Assembly: GCA_023408075.1 (NCBI GenBank)
Contig: JAEYKW010000014.1
Coordinates: 31,017 to 95,016 of the forward strand
From: Bacillota bacterium
GTDB lineage: Bacteria > Bacillota > Clostridia > Christensenellales > SZUA-584
Direction of reading: 5' to 3'
Length of the DNA: 64,000 nucleotides
In this document: one piece after another, positions 33,636-41,621 of the stretch
How positions within the stretch are numbered: the first letter of the stretch is position 1
Layout: each line of letters opens with the position of its first letter
Program-made: the position numbers and the translations under genes
The notes under the pieces: model-generated
What the model was told of the DNA's origin: nothing
The model's input: only the letters and a program-made list of their open reading frames with translations
Databases searched by the model: none

Positions 33636-35501
33636 ATGTATAAAACGAAAATTGAAAATTGCGATAATAAATTACTTGATAAGCAAAAACAAGCCCTTAT
33701 AAATGATATCGTCTTTGGTGAACCAGCGGATTATTTTAAGATTTATGCACTTGAGGCATGTACAGGGAAGACTAGAACCGCTGAATTTGCGCTGGCAAAG
33801 ATGATTAAAGAAACTAATCGGAATGCCATTTTTGTAAGAACCTTTAATAATGATTGTGATGAATCTGCAAAATTCATAAATGACATGGTTGGTGAAGAAG
33901 TGGCACTTGCATATTATAATAAAGGATTTTCAAAGGAAACTAAATTTATAAGACAAAAGGACTTTCCAAAATACAGAATTCTTATTATTACTCATAAGCG
34001 ATATATTGAATTGTCAAGGGATTCAACCCAAAAACACATATTCACCAATAATAGAAATGTTTTGGTGATTGACGAGTATATTAATGATGTGGAAAAGCTT
34101 GTATTGTCGTTTAAGAGGATTGAAACTTATAAGGCTATTCTAAGATTTGATTCAACTATTTATGACAAGTATACCACACTCATTAAACCAGTTGAGAATT
34201 TATCCTTAAGGGAATACTCCATCAGAGATTATATCCGCGTAAGAATTGCTCATAAAATACCTACAGACAAGGCAATAAACGAACTAATAAGACTTATAAG
34301 GATAAATATTACTGATGATGGATTAAAGCAAATCCTTGAATCTTCTATGATATTAAGAGATAGAGATGATTTAGATATAAACTTTTTGGAAACAATCTCA
34401 AGTGTTCGGGATTTGTGCCGTGAAATTGAGGATATACAACAATTCTATTGCCAAACGGTGATTTTACATGATAATACCTTGTACGCTCCAGATAGTAGAA
34501 TCGGCTATTGGGCTTTGGATAATAATATTATTCTTGATGCATCAGCGGATTTACAAACTGGATATACAGAAAGGCCAAAATTATTCAAGATAATCGTTAA
34601 TGAAAAAGTATTAGATCATTCACATTGGACAATTACTAATATCCTTGCTAATACAATATCAAGTAACAAGGATAAAATTGAGAACTTCTATGATGTGATT
34701 AATAAATATCTTGCTAATATTTTTGATGTTGATGATCTTCTAATAATCGGTAATAAGAAAGATATTGATTTTATTACTACCGTGAAAAAAGAAAATAGAG
34801 CTTACTTTGGAAATCTTATTGGCTCAAATGAGTGGTCTGAAATTAAGAATGTTGCGATTATCCATACACAGAATATTAGTGATGTCGATTATTTACTAAA
34901 ATATCTCCACTACTTTAGAGGCTTTCTTGGATCAAAGAGCAAATGGACAGCCCAAAAAACGGGACGAGACCTAACATCATTATATCAATTTACAGATGAT
35001 GAGATGGAGTCATATAGAGTAAGGTATATTGCTGAACAGATATATCAGGCAATTAAGCGTATAAACCGCCGCATGGATGGAGAATCTAAAGTGATCTTGA
35101 TGTGTAATTATGAACAGGTGGTTAATCTTATCAGAGATAATTTAAAAGGCTGTAAATTTGAGACCATAGATGAGATAGGATTCAAGTATATGGAAACAAA
35201 GCAAAATCAGTATATTACAAAACTCAAAAGCAATTCATATGCAAATAAGTATAAGACCTTGATTACAGAAATTGTTTATGGAAACCATCCAAATCTTATT
35301 TATGATGAGGATATAAATTACTTGATTCTTAAGAAAAAGAGTGTAAGAGAATATCTAGGGGGAAACACCGCCGCAAATTTCAATCATCAAGTATTAGAGA
35401 AAACAGAGGTTATTGAGTATAACAAAATTCGTGGCATCTTAACTCAAGGGCAGTATATTAAAATCCCTAGAACTGAAAAAGTTGTATCCATTTCTATATA
35501 A
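33636..35501 (+). CDS. superfamily 2 helicase-like protein
   Basis: 621 aa. Walker A EACTGKTRTA (about residue 42), Walker B VLVIDEYI, motif III-like ILDASAD, and motif VI-like QAIKRINRRMDG, all in the right order. Probably the replication or partition helicase of the island. ATG is 7 bases behind TTGGAG; GTG 6 bases earlier overlaps the SD. No primase or replication initiator is recognised beside it. The rest of the protein is divergent, with no family name I can give. Confidence 0.75.
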   Translation: MYKTKIENCDNKLLDKQKQALINDIVFGEPADYFKIYALEACTGKTRTAEFALAKMIKETNRNAIFVRTFNNDCDESAKFINDMVGEEVALAYYNKGFSKETKFIRQKDFPKYRILIITHKRYIELSRDSTQKHIFTNNRNVLVIDEYINDVEKLVLSFKRIETYKAILRFDSTIYDKYTTLIKPVENLSLREYSIRDYIRVRIAHKIPTDKAINELIRLIRINITDDGLKQILESSMILRDRDDLDINFLETISSVRDLCREIEDIQQFYCQTVILHDNTLYAPDSRIGYWALDNNIILDASADLQTGYTERPKLFKIIVNEKVLDHSHWTITNILANTISSNKDKIENFYDVINKYLANIFDVDDLLIIGNKKDIDFITTVKKENRAYFGNLIGSNEWSEIKNVAIIHTQNISDVDYLLKYLHYFRGFLGSKSKWTAQKTGRDLTSLYQFTDDEMESYRVRYIAEQIYQAIKRINRRMDGESKVILMCNYEQVVNLIRDNLKGCKFETIDEIGFKYMETKQNQYITKLKSNSYANKYKTLITEIVYGNHPNLIYDEDINYLILKKKSVREYLGGNTAANFNHQVLEKTEVIEYNKIRGILTQGQYIKIPRTEKVVSISI

Positions 35502-35561
35502 TATACTCTTATTAGAGATCCCTACAACTTTTAAATCCTCATGCTACAAACCCATAAATAA

Positions 35562-35815
35562 AAAAAATGATATATGAGCATCCGTAGTGCAGCTTACGCA
35601 GTAAGCAAACGTAGGATTGCTCATCAGGGCGCGTTCAAGCGCAGAACGTCAGATATTAATGGAATTGAACTGTCTTTCTTGCTTCGCTGCGCTCGCCAGA
35701 AACTTAATCCCTTAATAATTATTACTTCGCTGCGCTTCGTTCTAATTATTAAGGGCTAAGTAGAAATTAGCCTTCGCTGACGCTTGGCAAAATTTCTACT
35801 TAGATATCATTTTTT
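35562..35815. ncRNA. multibranched hairpin domain, candidate structured RNA or DNA element
   Basis: A 254-bp non-coding block closed by a perfect 12-bp inverted repeat: AAAAAATGATAT (35562-35573) and ATATCATTTTTT (35804-35815). Inside, hairpin 1 (35574-35624, ATGAGCATCC/GGATTGCTCAT with one bulge) starts at the very next base. Hairpins 2a (35631-35649) and 2b (35675-35702) follow. Hairpin 3 (35709-35755) has a perfect 13-bp stem, and hairpin 4 (35756-35803) another perfect 13-bp stem that ends at the closing strand. Loops of 2b, 3 and 4 share CTTCGCTGCGCT-like sequence. Strand and nature are undetermined. Confidence 0.65.
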
Positions 35816-35846
35816 AAATCCATTAAATATTAAAGCAAGGAGGTAT

Positions 35847-35897
35847 TTGAACGCATGTGACATTTTAAATAGAAGGGAGGTGATGAACCTCTCTATG
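35847..35897 (+). promoter_or_regulatory. two SD sites and a start-stop codon before the DHH-like gene
   Basis: AAGGAGG at 35837-35843 faces an ATGTGA (ATG followed at once by TGA) at 35854, a minimal ORF. A second site GGGAGGTGAT (35875-35884) precedes the gene's ATG at 35895. A TTG at 35847 is also in frame with the gene. The arrangement could modulate translation; this is an inference. Confidence 0.35.
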
Positions 35898-36698
35898 AAA
35901 GAATCTATCCTATGTTGGTTTCCAGACTGGTATAAAGAAATTGATTCTAAAAAGCAGTATTTAGTTCTGACTGACGATCTTGACAGCTATTATTCATGCA
36001 ATTATCTCAAGAGATTATTCGGAATTCAAATTGGTGGCTTCTACAGTTTTGAAAAAGGATTATATCTCAATGAAGAACTAACCTGTAATAAAGAACCGAT
36101 TTATATTGATCTGAGCATTACTAAAGGCAAAACCTTTGATAATCATTTTACCTTCATCCAGAACCCATTGTCTATAAATCCAAATCGTTTTGTAAGCCCA
36201 ACCGAATATTACAAGAAATATAACGGATCTACATTGGCATTACTGAAAAGCATATATTCCCCCAATGAACTTGGACAATTAGACAATAATTTATTATCAG
36301 CGATTCTATGTATTGACTCTTGGTATGTTGGATACTACAAGAGCAACGGAAGATACCGCGATATAAATATGCAATGGTTTGATATGCTTGGTTATACGGA
36401 TTATGTTCTGCCTCTACTCAATGCAAAGAATGATCAATATTTTAAAGATTTCGCTCTGGACAATTCACTTAATGCAAAAATCTATATTGATGAGCACGGC
36501 TATTTATATAGCGAAGCAAATAAAGACTTCCCAAAATGCAAATTCGATTTAGTACTCCCTATCACGAAGGTAGTAGTATCAAGGGATGAGGCTGAGTCCA
36601 GATATCGAAGAAATCCCGATTCAATATTGATTTCAGTGGAAACGTATAAAGACAAGTACATACTAAATGTTGTAAAAGAAAGGAGCACTTATAATTAA
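35895..36698 (+). CDS. phage-type DHH-like phosphoesterase candidate
   Basis: 267 aa. LVLTDDLDSYYSCNYLKRLFG, then PIYIDLSITKGKTFDNHFT, suggests DHH-family metal motifs (DxD near residue 27, D, and DNH in place of DHH). I recall similar proteins in Bacillota phages (DDLDS... GKTFDNH...NPN), annotated as hypothetical. It sits between the helicase and two more phage-like genes. Catalytic role is uncertain; start at 35895 or 35883. Confidence 0.55.
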   Translation: MKESILCWFPDWYKEIDSKKQYLVLTDDLDSYYSCNYLKRLFGIQIGGFYSFEKGLYLNEELTCNKEPIYIDLSITKGKTFDNHFTFIQNPLSINPNRFVSPTEYYKKYNGSTLALLKSIYSPNELGQLDNNLLSAILCIDSWYVGYYKSNGRYRDINMQWFDMLGYTDYVLPLLNAKNDQYFKDFALDNSLNAKIYIDEHGYLYSEANKDFPKCKFDLVLPITKVVVSRDEAESRYRRNPDSILISVETYKDKYILNVVKERSTYN

Positions 36699-36979
36699 TG
36701 ATTGAACTATTAAGCCAAAATAAAGAACTGATTTACGATGTATATGGGCATTCACTGACTACTCTTGAGATAAAGAAGAAATACCCATATGAAAGAAAAC
36801 GCTTCAATCCAAGACAGTATGGAAAGTTGCCAGATATGAGATTAACCTATGATCCACATATTGCTCTTCAATTGAAAAGCAGGGGGATACCCTGTCTGGT
36901 ATGGGGACGTAGAACACAATCAGGACAGAGAGCGTTTGCTTTCAGGACACAAAACACTCCGGTAAAGATTGAATTCTAA
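36698..36979 (+). CDS. hypothetical protein, coupled to DHH-like gene
   Basis: 93 aa. The ATG overlaps the previous stop (TAATG). Basic central part (KKKYPYERKRFNPRQYGKLPDMR) and a C-terminal strand-rich segment (CLVWGRRTQSGQRAFAFRT). Unrecognised; probably translated from the same mRNA. Confidence 0.55.
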   Translation: MIELLSQNKELIYDVYGHSLTTLEIKKKYPYERKRFNPRQYGKLPDMRLTYDPHIALQLKSRGIPCLVWGRRTQSGQRAFAFRTQNTPVKIEF

Positions 36980-37115
36980 AGTAATAAGGAAAGTGAGGTG
37001 AGGTTTAGTGCCAAGGCCATTTACCTAGCTTATTTGGCGGCTGATTTTTCGGCTGTGAGATAGACGCAAATGAAACTAACGACTATAAATAATAATTTTT
37101 AAGGAAGTGATTCTT

Positions 37116-38057
37116 ATAAATGATATAAACGATCCAAGATTTGTAGATGAGTATTTAACCCCTTATGTAGACTCTAGAGTTAAGAAATATTATAGAGAAA
37201 ATAAACCTATTCCCCAGTTAGCGATAGTAGATAGTGTTGGTTCCGGCACAATCAAGGCTCACTATTCAGGTGAAACAAAAACATTTAATGTCATAAACCC
37301 GAATGAGATCCCTTGTGAGCTTAACAACCATATTTATGTTTCTGAGGTCTACGGCGGCAAGATAATTAATTTCAGAAAAACAATAGAATTGGATACGATT
37401 TATGTTAAATCAAATGGAACTGATACTTACGGAAACGCTTCAAATGGTAATATATATGGTTCACTTGAAGCTCCATTCAAAACACCTGAATATGCTTTAT
37501 CTCTCTTACCAAAGAATCTGAATAATAGAAAGATAACAATATATCTAATGGATGTAGGTTATGGCAGCGTGGTTAATATGGGTGGTTTCCATAGCGGCAC
37601 ATTAACAATAAGCGGTCATGCTGGATATTCATCTGAGTTTCTAGGTATGTCATTTGAGCATTGTTCAGCTGAGCTTGTATTCCAGAACCTATGGAGTTTA
37701 GGGGGATATCTTGATTCCGCAAGCATATTTGACTTTAACAATTGCCGTAATGTTACCGTTAAAGGCTGCGAAATGTTTGTTGATCCTTCAACTCATCATG
37801 GGAACTATTGTGTAACTGCTCGAAGAAGTAATGTGAGAGTGGAAAACTGTACCGGCAGCGATCCAGATGAATCAACAAGGATAGGTACGTTTATCAACGC
37901 AAGCGATATGTCAAACATATTCTGCAAGAACAATACTGGTGGCGGCTTGAACCTACTGTACTCTATATCAGAAAATTCAACCTTGGGTTTATTGGGGACG
38001 GAGCCTACAGCCGTAACAAGAGTTTCAATAGACTCAAGTTCTGTGATAAGGCCATAA
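37116..38057 (+). CDS. beta-helix (pectin-lyase-like) phage tail-type protein with apparent ATA start
   Basis: 313 aa. A helical N-terminus is followed by TIYVKSNGTDTYGNASNG, GSLEAPFKTPEYALSLLPKN, and then a parallel beta-helix with asparagine/glycine turns (FNNCRNVTVKGCEMFV, RSNVRVENCTGSDP). This pattern is typical of phage tail spikes. The only SD, AAGGAAGTGA (37101-37110), overlaps the GTG at 37107, which cannot be a normal start. ATA at 37116 has 8-base spacing. No other tail or capsid gene is nearby, so its role here is unclear. Confidence 0.65.
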   Translation: MNDINDPRFVDEYLTPYVDSRVKKYYRENKPIPQLAIVDSVGSGTIKAHYSGETKTFNVINPNEIPCELNNHIYVSEVYGGKIINFRKTIELDTIYVKSNGTDTYGNASNGNIYGSLEAPFKTPEYALSLLPKNLNNRKITIYLMDVGYGSVVNMGGFHSGTLTISGHAGYSSEFLGMSFEHCSAELVFQNLWSLGGYLDSASIFDFNNCRNVTVKGCEMFVDPSTHHGNYCVTARRSNVRVENCTGSDPDESTRIGTFINASDMSNIFCKNNTGGGLNLLYSISENSTLGLLGTEPTAVTRVSIDSSSVIRP

Positions 38058-38079
38058 AGAGAGGAGGAATGATTATTTG

Positions 38080-38289
38080 ATGAACGAAAACAACAATAGC
38101 AATTATAAGAAGGCCGTTTATACGGTTTCAGATATTCAACAGATTTTAGGAATTGGCAAAAATCAGGCTTATCAGTTGGTCAATTCCGGCGAATTTCCAA
38201 CACGTCAGGTCGGTTGTAGAAAACTCGTCTCTATGAATGTTTTCAATACATGGTTTAATGGGAATTCAAATTTATCTATGCAATCATAG
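38080..38289 (+). CDS. excisionase-like HTH protein, second copy
   Basis: 69 aa: VYTVSDIQQILGIGKNQAYQLVNSGEFPTRQVGCRKLVSMNVFNTWF. It is closely similar across the same core to the protein at 26596 and belongs to the same HTH_17/excisionase family. Start at ATG behind GAGGAGG; TTG 3 bases earlier is possible. It may serve the main integrase while the other serves the short recombinase, or the reverse. Confidence 0.8.
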   Translation: MNENNNSNYKKAVYTVSDIQQILGIGKNQAYQLVNSGEFPTRQVGCRKLVSMNVFNTWFNGNSNLSMQS

Positions 38290-38321
38290 AAATAATTAAT
38301 AATTACAAGGGAGCGAATTTT

Positions 38322-38528
38322 ATGAGAAAGATTGATGGATTTTATGAAAGTTTGAGACGCATGACAGAGGAAAATAGAAGGGCGTGTCAAACAGAGGATC
38401 AAATACAAATCGCAACTAAGATTAAGTTGAACGAAGATCAAAGACAGCGAATAAAACATTTGATCGATAAAGGATTATCGCTTGATCAGATATTGGACAA
38501 TATAACCCTTAAGGTTAGATTCGACTAG
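38322..38528 (+). CDS. small charged hypothetical protein
   Basis: 68 aa, highly charged and helical (RRMTEENRRACQTED, KIKLNEDQRQRIKHLIDKGLSLDQIL). SD AAGGGAG. Followed by a strong terminator. Unrecognised. Confidence 0.55.
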   Translation: MRKIDGFYESLRRMTEENRRACQTEDQIQIATKIKLNEDQRQRIKHLIDKGLSLDQILDNITLKVRFD

Positions 38529-38556
38529 ACCATATTTAAAAGGTAATGTTTTTACG

Positions 38557-38616
38557 GCCTACCACGTATGATGCTTCAAGGCATGGGGATGAAGATAAAT
38601 GCGTGGTAGGCTTTTT
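38557..38616 (+). terminator. strong intrinsic terminator
   Basis: GCCTACCACG (38557-38566) pairs perfectly with CGTGGTAGGC (38602-38611), followed by TTTTT. The 35-base loop holds an inner CTTCA/TGAAG stem. Confidence 0.8.
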
Positions 38617-38634
38617 GTGTAACGATTATCTAAA

Positions 38635-38838
38635 TTACTTTGATCGGTTATAGGGTGATTGATTTGTAGGTTTTAATGATATATTCTCGTCCGATGCTTT
38701 TGAATAAATTGCGTCCTCAGTACGGCCAAGTTTTAAACCAATAACCCTAGTGGGTGTATTGTCATCCGCGAGTTGTTTTAGGTTTTTAACATCATTTGGT
38801 GTCCAAGGCTTACCACTATTACGGTCTGATTTTGGCAT
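38635..38838 (-). CDS. small conserved protein of the PKSDRNSGKPW type
   Basis: 67 aa beginning MPKSDRNSGKPWTPNDVKNL, with TRVIGLKLGRTEDAIYSKAS and ending LKPTNQSPYNRSK. I recall near-identical small proteins across Proteobacteria, annotated as hypothetical and resembling an HTH/SANT-like fold; here it is in an apparent Clostridia element. Start chosen behind AAGGGAG, 26 codons inside the longest frame. Confidence 0.75.
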   Translation of the reverse strand: MPKSDRNSGKPWTPNDVKNLKQLADDNTPTRVIGLKLGRTEDAIYSKASDENISLKPTNQSPYNRSK

Positions 38839-38957
38839 AGTTCTATTCTCCCTTCCAAAATATATTCTACATACATTATATCCCTTATAGATTATATTAT
38901 TCAACAATTTATCCAATAATGTGATATAATGTGAGCGATATTTTGTTGGAGGATAGT

Positions 38958-39695
38958 ATGAGGAATTTGAATTATAAGTTAATTAAAGAAGCTTTAAAAG
39001 AAAAGGATAAGACAACTCCTTGTACTGAATGCGAAGAATTACTTAGCGAGTTTGAATTGATTATAATTCAACTTAAAACATTAATAACAAACAGATTTAA
39101 AAAGCACGAATTAGCTCAGTGGATAAATGCAATAAATTGGTATATTACTTTAAAAGAAGAACATAAACATTATGATTATAAAATACGGAGTATCGTTTAT
39201 GTAGAGTTGGGAACCAATATTGGTAATGAAATGTCCTATGAACATTTAGCAGTGGTACTTAAATCGGGCAATGATAAAGTTTTTATTGTGCCTTGTTCGT
39301 CTAGTGATAATGCAAAAGAACGGATGAGTAAAAATGACGAAGACTATATGTTGGGGACAACAGCGATGGGTTTTCCGAAAGAAACAGTTATACACATTAA
39401 AGAAGCAAAATGGATAAGTAAAACAAGAGTAAAAGACAATAACCGTCCGCCGAGAGTACATCCAGATTTATTTGATAAAATATATGAACGAGTTTTCAAG
39501 GATATTTTTAAATCTCAATACACATTAGTTAAACAACAAGCACTTAGAATAGAGCAACTTCTAACAGAGAACAATCGATTAATCTCTAATATGGTTATTT
39601 TAAATATGGAAGTAGATCATATAACGTCTCAACTTAATGAGATTCGCGATCAAAGAGATGAATATTATAGGGATATAGAAATTCTTACATCATAA
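38958..39695 (+). CDS. PemK/MazF-like endoribonuclease toxin, no adjacent antitoxin
   Basis: 245 aa. The centre matches the MazF/PemK beta-barrel: YKIRSIVYVELGTNIGNEMSYEHLAVVL, VFIVPCSSS, and AMGFPKETVIHIKEAKWIS. The flanks are extra: an N-terminal segment of about 75 residues and a C-terminal coiled coil (about 190-240). A classical antitoxin gene is not beside it. ATG is 6 bases behind TTGGAGG. MazF proteins cut single-stranded RNA at short sites; that activity is inferred from the fold. Confidence 0.7.
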   Translation: MRNLNYKLIKEALKEKDKTTPCTECEELLSEFELIIIQLKTLITNRFKKHELAQWINAINWYITLKEEHKHYDYKIRSIVYVELGTNIGNEMSYEHLAVVLKSGNDKVFIVPCSSSDNAKERMSKNDEDYMLGTTAMGFPKETVIHIKEAKWISKTRVKDNNRPPRVHPDLFDKIYERVFKDIFKSQYTLVKQQALRIEQLLTENNRLISNMVILNMEVDHITSQLNEIRDQRDEYYRDIEILTS

Positions 39696-39705
39696 GTAAT
39701 AATGC

Positions 39706-39734
39706 TTGACAAATTATAACGCATGAGTTACAAT
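39706..39734 (+). promoter_or_regulatory. consensus promoter of a small RNA
   Basis: TTGACA, 17-bp spacer, TACAAT, near consensus. It starts 11 bases after the MazF-like stop and points into a non-coding segment. Confidence 0.75.
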
Positions 39735-39740
39735 ATAGCC

Positions 39741-39816
39741 AATTAAGTGGCATTACGTCCACGCTAACTTCTTAAGTGAAGTCGATCTTGGAAGCCCTCT
39801 ATTATTGAGGGCTTTC
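39741..39816 (+). ncRNA. candidate small RNA with terminator
   Basis: About 76 bases from the promoter above to an intrinsic terminator (GGAAGCCCTC/GAGGGCTTTCC, then C and TTT). Upstream stems: GTGG/CCAC and ACTTC/GAAGT. No ORF is inside. It could be an antisense or antitoxin RNA for the neighbouring MazF-like gene or a copy-control RNA; neither is shown. Confidence 0.6.
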
Positions 39817-40103
39817 CGTTTATTCTCATATGTTTTTAGAGTGCATCTTGATAAAATAACGTTGCATAAAAGTTCAAACAAAATGCCTAGAGCGCGCTCG
39901 CACAAAATAGTTTAAAAGCTCTATCAATAGATGGTGCTTTTATATTTATCAAACCAAACTCTGTATCACAACCATATCACGGTTATTATATCAAAAACAT
40001 TAATCGATTGAACTTCCTTGATAGCTTAAATTCTTCCTGTTGCTAAAAAGAAAAAATGCGAATATACTTTCTACAGGACAAATGTCCCTAGAGATATAAC
40101 GCT
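39817..40103. other. non-coding gap after the small RNA
   Basis: AT-rich. Holds a GAGCGCGCTC palindrome near 39894 and a terminator-like AAAAGC...GCTTTT hairpin at about 39922-39952. No gene, promoter or repeat beyond these is apparent. Confidence 0.4.
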
Positions 40104-40375
40104 ATGATTCAGAGACAGTATGAAAACAAGTACAAGGTGTACGTCAAGGTAGAAGCGATTTTCTTTCCAAATGGGCAGATCGAGCCTAAAGCATTTTGGT
40201 GGGAAAGCGGACGAAGATACGAGATTGATCAAGTCGTTGATGTTTGCCGAGCAGCTAGCCTAAAGGCCGGTGGCATAGGGTTAGATATACTTGCATGATT
40301 CGAGGACATCAAACATTCTTATTTCTTGGAGAAAGCCGTTGGTTCATGGAGAGGAAAGAAAATCTAGCGAATTAG
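40104..40375 (+). pseudogene. conserved small hypothetical protein broken by a 1-base frameshift
   Basis: The first frame gives 64 residues ending ASLKAGGIGLDILA. In the other frame, from the GGG at 40278-40280, the reading continues VRYTCMIRGHQTFLFLGESRWFMERKENLAN to a TAG at 40373. The joined product of about 90 aa fits a common Clostridia family (DGRRYEIDxVxDVRxAASLKAGGxGxRYTxxIxGxxxFLF). One missing G in the G run would explain it. Real decay, programmed shift or sequencing error are possible. Confidence 0.7.
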
Positions 40376-40411
40376 GATCACAGTATTAAGCAAAACAATA
40401 AAATAGTGCTT

Positions 40412-40966
40412 TTATTTAAAGATTATAAATGGATGTGGAGAAATCTTTTTTCTGATTGCCCTTCCGTTATTATTTTTGCATATTAAGTAGATAAAATATT
40501 CTTCTTTGTTTATATAATCGGTCGATAGATAAGATTCTAATATATAATAACTCATGTTTTTAGGTATGAGATTGACTAATTTCAATTCATATCCATAGGT
40601 AATCGTAGTGTTTTCATTTGGCTTTGACATTAGCATGTATCTAATTGGCAATTTTATATTGTTACTTTTGGTAATGCATTCAATTTGAAAATTGCTTAAA
40701 GATTTTAAAGTCTCAGATTTATTATATAAGATCAATTCAAATCTTAAAACGGCACCATGTAAGTCTTCTATAGTCTTATCTGTTATTCGTTCAACTTCAA
40801 TAATTTCACCATACGAGTTTCTATATTGAATATTGAATTGTACACTTGAGAATGTAAAATTAATTTTTCCCATATTACGAAGAATATGAGTTGCAAAAAG
40901 AGTAACAATTAAAGTTAATATTGAAGCAAATACAGCTTGATACTCAATTAAGAATTGCCAAAACAT
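40412..40966 (-). CDS. single-pass membrane protein with beta-rich domain
   Basis: 184 aa. One N-terminal helix (about 10-30, AVFASILTLIVTLFATHIL), then strand-rich sequence with no recognised motif. Weak SD. It may be a cell-surface or inner-membrane cargo protein; similar small anchored proteins are often found in defence or superinfection-exclusion loci, but nothing here proves that. Confidence 0.5.
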   Translation of the reverse strand: MFWQFLIEYQAVFASILTLIVTLFATHILRNMGKINFTFSSVQFNIQYRNSYGEIIEVERITDKTIEDLHGAVLRFELILYNKSETLKSLSNFQIECITKSNNIKLPIRYMLMSKPNENTTITYGYELKLVNLIPKNMSYYILESYLSTDYINKEEYFIYLICKNNNGRAIRKKISPHPFIIFK

Positions 40967-41016
40967 ATTTCCCTTACCTTAATTCTTCAGAAAATTAGTT
41001 ATAAAAAGTACCCATC

Positions 41017-41421
41017 CTATTTCTTTCCGGCTTGCCATCTATGACCGCATTTCATACAGCCAACCATGACTTTTTGTGAGCCAATAACCCCACCAAGTAA
41101 ACCAACTGGCCCGAGAAGAACAGCTCCGGCAGCGGCTTTTCCTAAACCAAAACCTTTATTTCCAGCGACTATTTGAGTTGATCCACATTTGGGGCATTTA
41201 ATAGAATTGTTATCTCCCTTTGCAGATACAGTTCCTTCTTTGGCCTCTATCTTGGTATTTGGCTGTATTGAGTTCTTGCAATTAGGACATTGAATCAGAG
41301 TATTATTAATGCAATAGGTTTTTGAAATACTGGAGAAGTATCTTTTGTTAAACATATATATTTTGCCGCAACCATCACATTCGATTCCTAGTTTCTCGCT
41401 TTCATTGCTAAAGTAATACAT
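41017..41421 (-). CDS. double zinc-ribbon protein with glycine-rich membrane segment
   Basis: 134 aa. Four CxxC pairs (CDGC, CPNC, CPKC, CMKC) and a glycine-alanine helix GFGLGKAAAGAVLLGPVGLLGGVIG. Family of zinc-ribbon proteins common on the membrane of Bacillota; role unknown. ATG behind GGAGGTG. Confidence 0.7.
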   Translation of the reverse strand: MYYFSNESEKLGIECDGCGKIYMFNKRYFSSISKTYCINNTLIQCPNCKNSIQPNTKIEAKEGTVSAKGDNNSIKCPKCGSTQIVAGNKGFGLGKAAAGAVLLGPVGLLGGVIGSQKVMVGCMKCGHRWQAGKK

Positions 41422-41621
41422 ATAGACACCTCCGATACGAAATCCTGTAATACATTCAACAAATTATAACACAATAACCAATAATGTGGTACAATATATA
41501 TGATAAGCCTATTAAGCTAGTTGCAATAATGTAGTCCCAAAAAACGGATAATTAATGGCGTATCATAGTGCCATAGCATATGTACTCTTCAAATTTATAA
41601 AAACAAAGGAGATAAATTAAT

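Noticed and set aside
35791..35803. AATTTCTACTT resembles the start of a Cas12a crRNA repeat
   Set aside because: It is one arm of a 13-bp hairpin, occurs once, and no spacer array or cas gene is present. No CRISPR array was seen in the window.
35562..35815. Retron msr-msd interpretation of the hairpin block
   Set aside because: No reverse transcriptase gene is near; closing repeats and branched hairpins alone are not enough.
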